64,000 nucleotides of DNA from Spirosoma sp. 48-14 (GTDB lineage Bacteria > Bacteroidota > Bacteroidia > Cytophagales > Spirosomataceae). The DNA lies in NCBI RefSeq assembly GCF_001898575.1, contig NZ_MKUD01000019.1, forward strand, positions 57,697 through 121,696, in the 5' to 3' direction. Positions 62,207-64,000 of this stretch are shown piece by piece. Position 1 is the first letter of the stretch; each line of letters opens with the position of its first letter. The notes under the pieces were generated by a model. It ran no database searches, was not told where the DNA came from, and worked only from the letters and a program-made list of their open reading frames with translations. Made by a program: the position numbers and the translations under genes.

Positions 62207-62755
62207 ATGTGGTTTCTCGCAAAAATCAAGTACAAAGTTCAGGATGATCTGGGCAAATGGAAATCGTTCACTGAGCAGTTTCTACTCGAAAACATCCTAT
62301 ATGGTGGTGCCGAAAAGGATCTGGCTAAAATTCTGGAAGGTAGGATTACGGATTTCGAATACGACCTAGCTAAAGTCAAGTTTGGCCAGGTTTACGAACC
62401 CTTCAACAAGGGTAATTTCTACAAGGTTACAATCGAAGAAAAGACCTACAGCGCCGAAACTGACAAGGAGAAAATAGAGATTTTGACGCATTACGTGATT
62501 GCTGAAAGTGTTCACGAAGCGGAGGAACGCGCTGATAAGTACATCAGTACATGGGTAACCGATTGCACGATCATCGGCGCGGTCAAATCCAAAATCCTGG
62601 GCGTCTGGCATCCCTATAACTCCGAATGGCAGGATGACTTCAAACAGCGCATGCTCCTGCTGGCTGAAGCGGGAAACGAATCGTCAGACGCTAACCAAAC
62701 TACGATATTCAATCCTGACGGATCAGTTAAGAAGTCCGAACTCGTCAGCGCCTAG
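62207..62755 (+). CDS. DUF4494-like prophage protein
   Basis: 182 residues. The two halves look alike in layout (MWFLAKIKYKVQDDLGKWKS...FEYDLAKVKF and NFYKVTIEEKTYSAETDKEK...WVTDCTIIGAV), which I associate with DUF4494, a family seen in Bacteroidetes phages and conjugative elements. No enzymatic motif. It has its own upstream motif and is followed by a hairpin terminator. Confidence 0.65.
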   Translation: MWFLAKIKYKVQDDLGKWKSFTEQFLLENILYGGAEKDLAKILEGRITDFEYDLAKVKFGQVYEPFNKGNFYKVTIEEKTYSAETDKEKIEILTHYVIAESVHEAEERADKYISTWVTDCTIIGAVKSKILGVWHPYNSEWQDDFKQRMLLLAEAGNESSDANQTTIFNPDGSVKKSELVSA

Positions 62756-62864
62756 TCCTTTACAGTAAATAGAAGAAGTGTAGTACGGATATGGTTGGAC
62801 TCGGTTGGGTCCAGTCATTCTTAACTCGCTCTAAACTATGAACCTCTACCGACTCGCTAACGGA

Positions 62865-62894
62865 AATCGGGAGGAGTTAAAACGACTCCTGATT
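62865..62894 (+). terminator. Hairpin terminator after the DUF4494-like gene
   Basis: AATCGGGAG (62865-62873) and CTCCTGATT (62886-62894) pair over nine positions including one G-U, followed by TAGTTTTATT. Confidence 0.55.
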
Positions 62895-62963
62895 TAGTTT
62901 TATTCGGTCTCCCAGCTACAAATCTGGCTTATGACGCTGACAGATTCGGCTAAAATACCAGAC

Positions 62964-63104
62964 ATGAGCGACACAGAACGAACTGAGCGCACCGAAGCAA
63001 TCCGCGAAATACTTGGCATTCCCCCTCCCGTTATCCATGACAACCAAAGAGAAAGTAGTCCGCGAAGCCCTGCTAAAGGCCGAAGCCGAGCGAAATCAAA
63101 TTAA
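62964..63104 (+). CDS. Possible small protein, 46 residues
   Basis: ATG 62964 (or 62931) to TAA 63104, reading MSDTERTERTEAIREILGIP and on. The first part is a good helix, but the last 22 residues overlap the next gene in another frame and look translated from it. Weak; given because otherwise 280 nt would be empty. Confidence 0.25.
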   Translation: MSDTERTERTEAIREILGIPPPVIHDNQRESSPRSPAKGRSRAKSN

Positions 63105-63390
63105 GGAACTGCTGAACGTCAATCCTTACAGCCAGATCATTGACCTTGAGGTGACGGCCATCGAGCAATCAAAGGCTGAATTTAAAAAGGGTAATCACGC
63201 TAAAGCCCTTAAAATCGTTCAGGATGCTCAAAAGCAAAAGAACGTGCTACTCGCCATTGCCAGAAAACAGCAGAACTCTCCTAAGCTCATTGAGCGAATG
63301 GTTGCATTGGATTCGGAAATCAGCGATTTGTATATGGAATTATATCACATTGAACGGGAAACGGAACGAAGAAATAAAGCAACCGCATGA
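63037..63390 (+). CDS. Hypothetical coiled-coil prophage protein
   Basis: 117 residues from ATG 63037. Charged helices throughout (KEKVVREALLKAEAERNQIK, GNHAKALKIVQDAQKQKN, LYMELYHIERETERRNKA), probably a coiled coil. No family recognised. Confidence 0.6.
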   Translation: MTTKEKVVREALLKAEAERNQIKELLNVNPYSQIIDLEVTAIEQSKAEFKKGNHAKALKIVQDAQKQKNVLLAIARKQQNSPKLIERMVALDSEISDLYMELYHIERETERRNKATA

Positions 63391-63452
63391 CCTACCACCA
63401 TCAACGCGGTCCCCCTGCCCGCCCCCGATTCACGAATCAGCCGAACCCATGA
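63387..63452 (+). CDS. Possible 21-residue peptide
   Basis: ATG 63387 overlaps the previous stop by four bases and the frame ends at TGA 63452, where another short ATGA overlap follows. The Pro/Arg-rich product is unremarkable; the coupled start is the only support. Confidence 0.2.
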   Translation: MTYHHQRGPPARPRFTNQPNP

Positions 63453-63551
63453 GCCTACGGGCGAAACCTTAAACCACGAAATCGTTCAGGGTCTGTTGAT
63501 ATATACGCCCCAGTTTGCGGGTTCGGCTTGTTCACCTGATTGCAACAACAC

Positions 63552-63566
63552 TAATTCTAAAATCAA
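63552..63566 (+). promoter_or_regulatory. Element-specific upstream motif, third gene-proximal copy
   Basis: TAATTCTAAAATCAA begins exactly 22 nt before the ATG at 63574, the same distance as at 62207. Confidence 0.6.
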
Positions 63567-63573
63567 AAACGAG

Positions 63574-64000
63574 ATGCACGACCCAAAAACAGTTGCCTTT
63601 GAAATTAAAAACCTATTCCTACGGCGTAAGGGCGGGTACTATGAACCACTGATTACCATCTGGCATTGTGACCCGGAAAACTTTCGCTTCAAGGATGGTA
63701 CCCAGAAACAGGGAGGAGGCCGAGACGATAGTTGCGGCTGGCATTCGCCCATGTATAATCTTGATCAACTGGGGGCCATGAAAGTGCTGGCCAAAAACCA
63801 GTATAGGGATATTTTTGCCCGTCAGGTAGCCGAAAAAGAAGGCAAGGATTACGCTTACGTTTGCAACCAGCCCGATTCAACCTACGAAGTCATTTACTGG
63901 GTCTGGCGAGCCATCAAGGCACATGGCAAAAAAGGTTGGATGTACGGTCGAACGACGAACTTCCTTTCATCTGGCGAACTGGAGCAGATTATGATTCTGG
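63574..64000 (+). CDS. Prophage protein with DDSCGW motif, cut by the window edge
   Basis: ATG 63574, open to the last base (142 codons seen). It reads MHDPKTVAFEIKNLFLRRKG and YYEPLITIWHCDPENFRFKD, then RDDSCGWHSP and VIYWVWRAIKAHGKKGWMYG. The phrases VAFEI, TIWHxDPE and DDSCGW belong to a phage protein family that I know only as hypothetical. Conserved Cys, His and Trp residues could bind metal. Confidence 0.7.
   Translation, partial: MHDPKTVAFEIKNLFLRRKGGYYEPLITIWHCDPENFRFKDGTQKQGGGRDDSCGWHSPMYNLDQLGAMKVLAKNQYRDIFARQVAEKEGKDYAYVCNQPDSTYEVIYWVWRAIKAHGKKGWMYGRTTNFLSSGELEQIMIL

Larger units (their letters stand above)
51630..64000. mobile_element. Left part of a prophage or related integrative element
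   Basis: From the integrase to the window edge the content is phage-like: tyrosine integrase, CI-type repressor facing an early promoter, Rha, HTH protein, DUF4373 replication protein, DnaB, RuvC-like nuclease and many small overlapping genes. The left junction lies between the ftsX promoter (51.5 kb) and the integrase end (51.63 kb). The right junction and any structural genes are outside, so a defective phage or another integrative element cannot be excluded. No attachment repeat can be named without the other end. Confidence 0.8.

Overview
The window looks like a chromosomal segment of a Bacteroidetes bacterium of the order Cytophagales, most like Spirosoma; this is judged from memory of gene families and was not searched. 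The pointers are: promoter-like boxes of the Bacteroidetes form TAnnTTTG; almost no Shine-Dalgarno sequences; the ftsX - DUF3098 - uppP - truB - ribF block; a secreted protein family that I know only from this phylum; an OmpL-like porin inside a kdp operon; and roughly 50 % GC.

From 1 to 51.5 kb it is ordinary host chromosome in short operons. 1-8.5 kb: the end of an ABC permease, a UbiA-like membrane protein, an AraC-type regulator, a C10 cysteine protease, a NamZ-like muramidase, mnmA, a DUF1080 protein and a HAD phosphatase. 8.7-19 kb: a large LRR-TPR protein, agmatine deiminase, a lipoprotein, two parvulin-type foldases and a MoxR ATPase. 19-23 kb: an ABC ATPase, a GapN-like dehydrogenase and small proteins. 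23.3-34 kb: a potassium uptake operon with a tiny membrane protein, kdpF, kdpA, kdpB, kdpC, a second complete kdpA, a porin, a short KdpD-type sensor and a separate histidine kinase, but no kdpE. 34.4-37.6 kb: a four-gene sugar operon (mutarotase, TIM-barrel isomerase, zinc dehydrogenase, aldo-keto reductase), perhaps for L-fucose or L-galactose. 38 kb: tRNA-Leu(CAA), then a five-PAS histidine kinase. 41-46 kb: a MacB-type permease, a secreted protein, a PH-like membrane protein, an SPFH lipoprotein and a nuclease. 46-51.5 kb: a HI0933-type flavoprotein and the ribF-truB-uppP-DUF3098-ftsX block.

From about 51.6 kb to the right edge lies the left part of a temperate prophage or related integrative element. 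A leftward lysogeny arm holds a tyrosine integrase, small genes, a SHOCT protein and a CI/LexA-like repressor. A rightward early arm holds a small basic protein, Rha, an HTH protein, many small overlapping genes, a DUF4373 replication protein, a DnaB helicase, a RuvC-like nuclease, a DUF4494 protein and a cut-off gene at the edge. The right attachment site is outside the window.

Two patterns stand out. First, many host intergenic gaps hold a long imperfect inverted repeat whose arms are built from 8-9-nt tandem units; the sequences differ between loci but the layout is the same, and in one case an arm encodes a signal peptide. Second, the prophage carries its own AT-rich motif (TAATTCTAAAATCAA or close): twice exactly 22 nt before a start codon, and four times in an array with hairpin-forming spacers that ends in front of another gene. 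This looks like an element-specific expression or replication signal and is the best candidate here for something undescribed.
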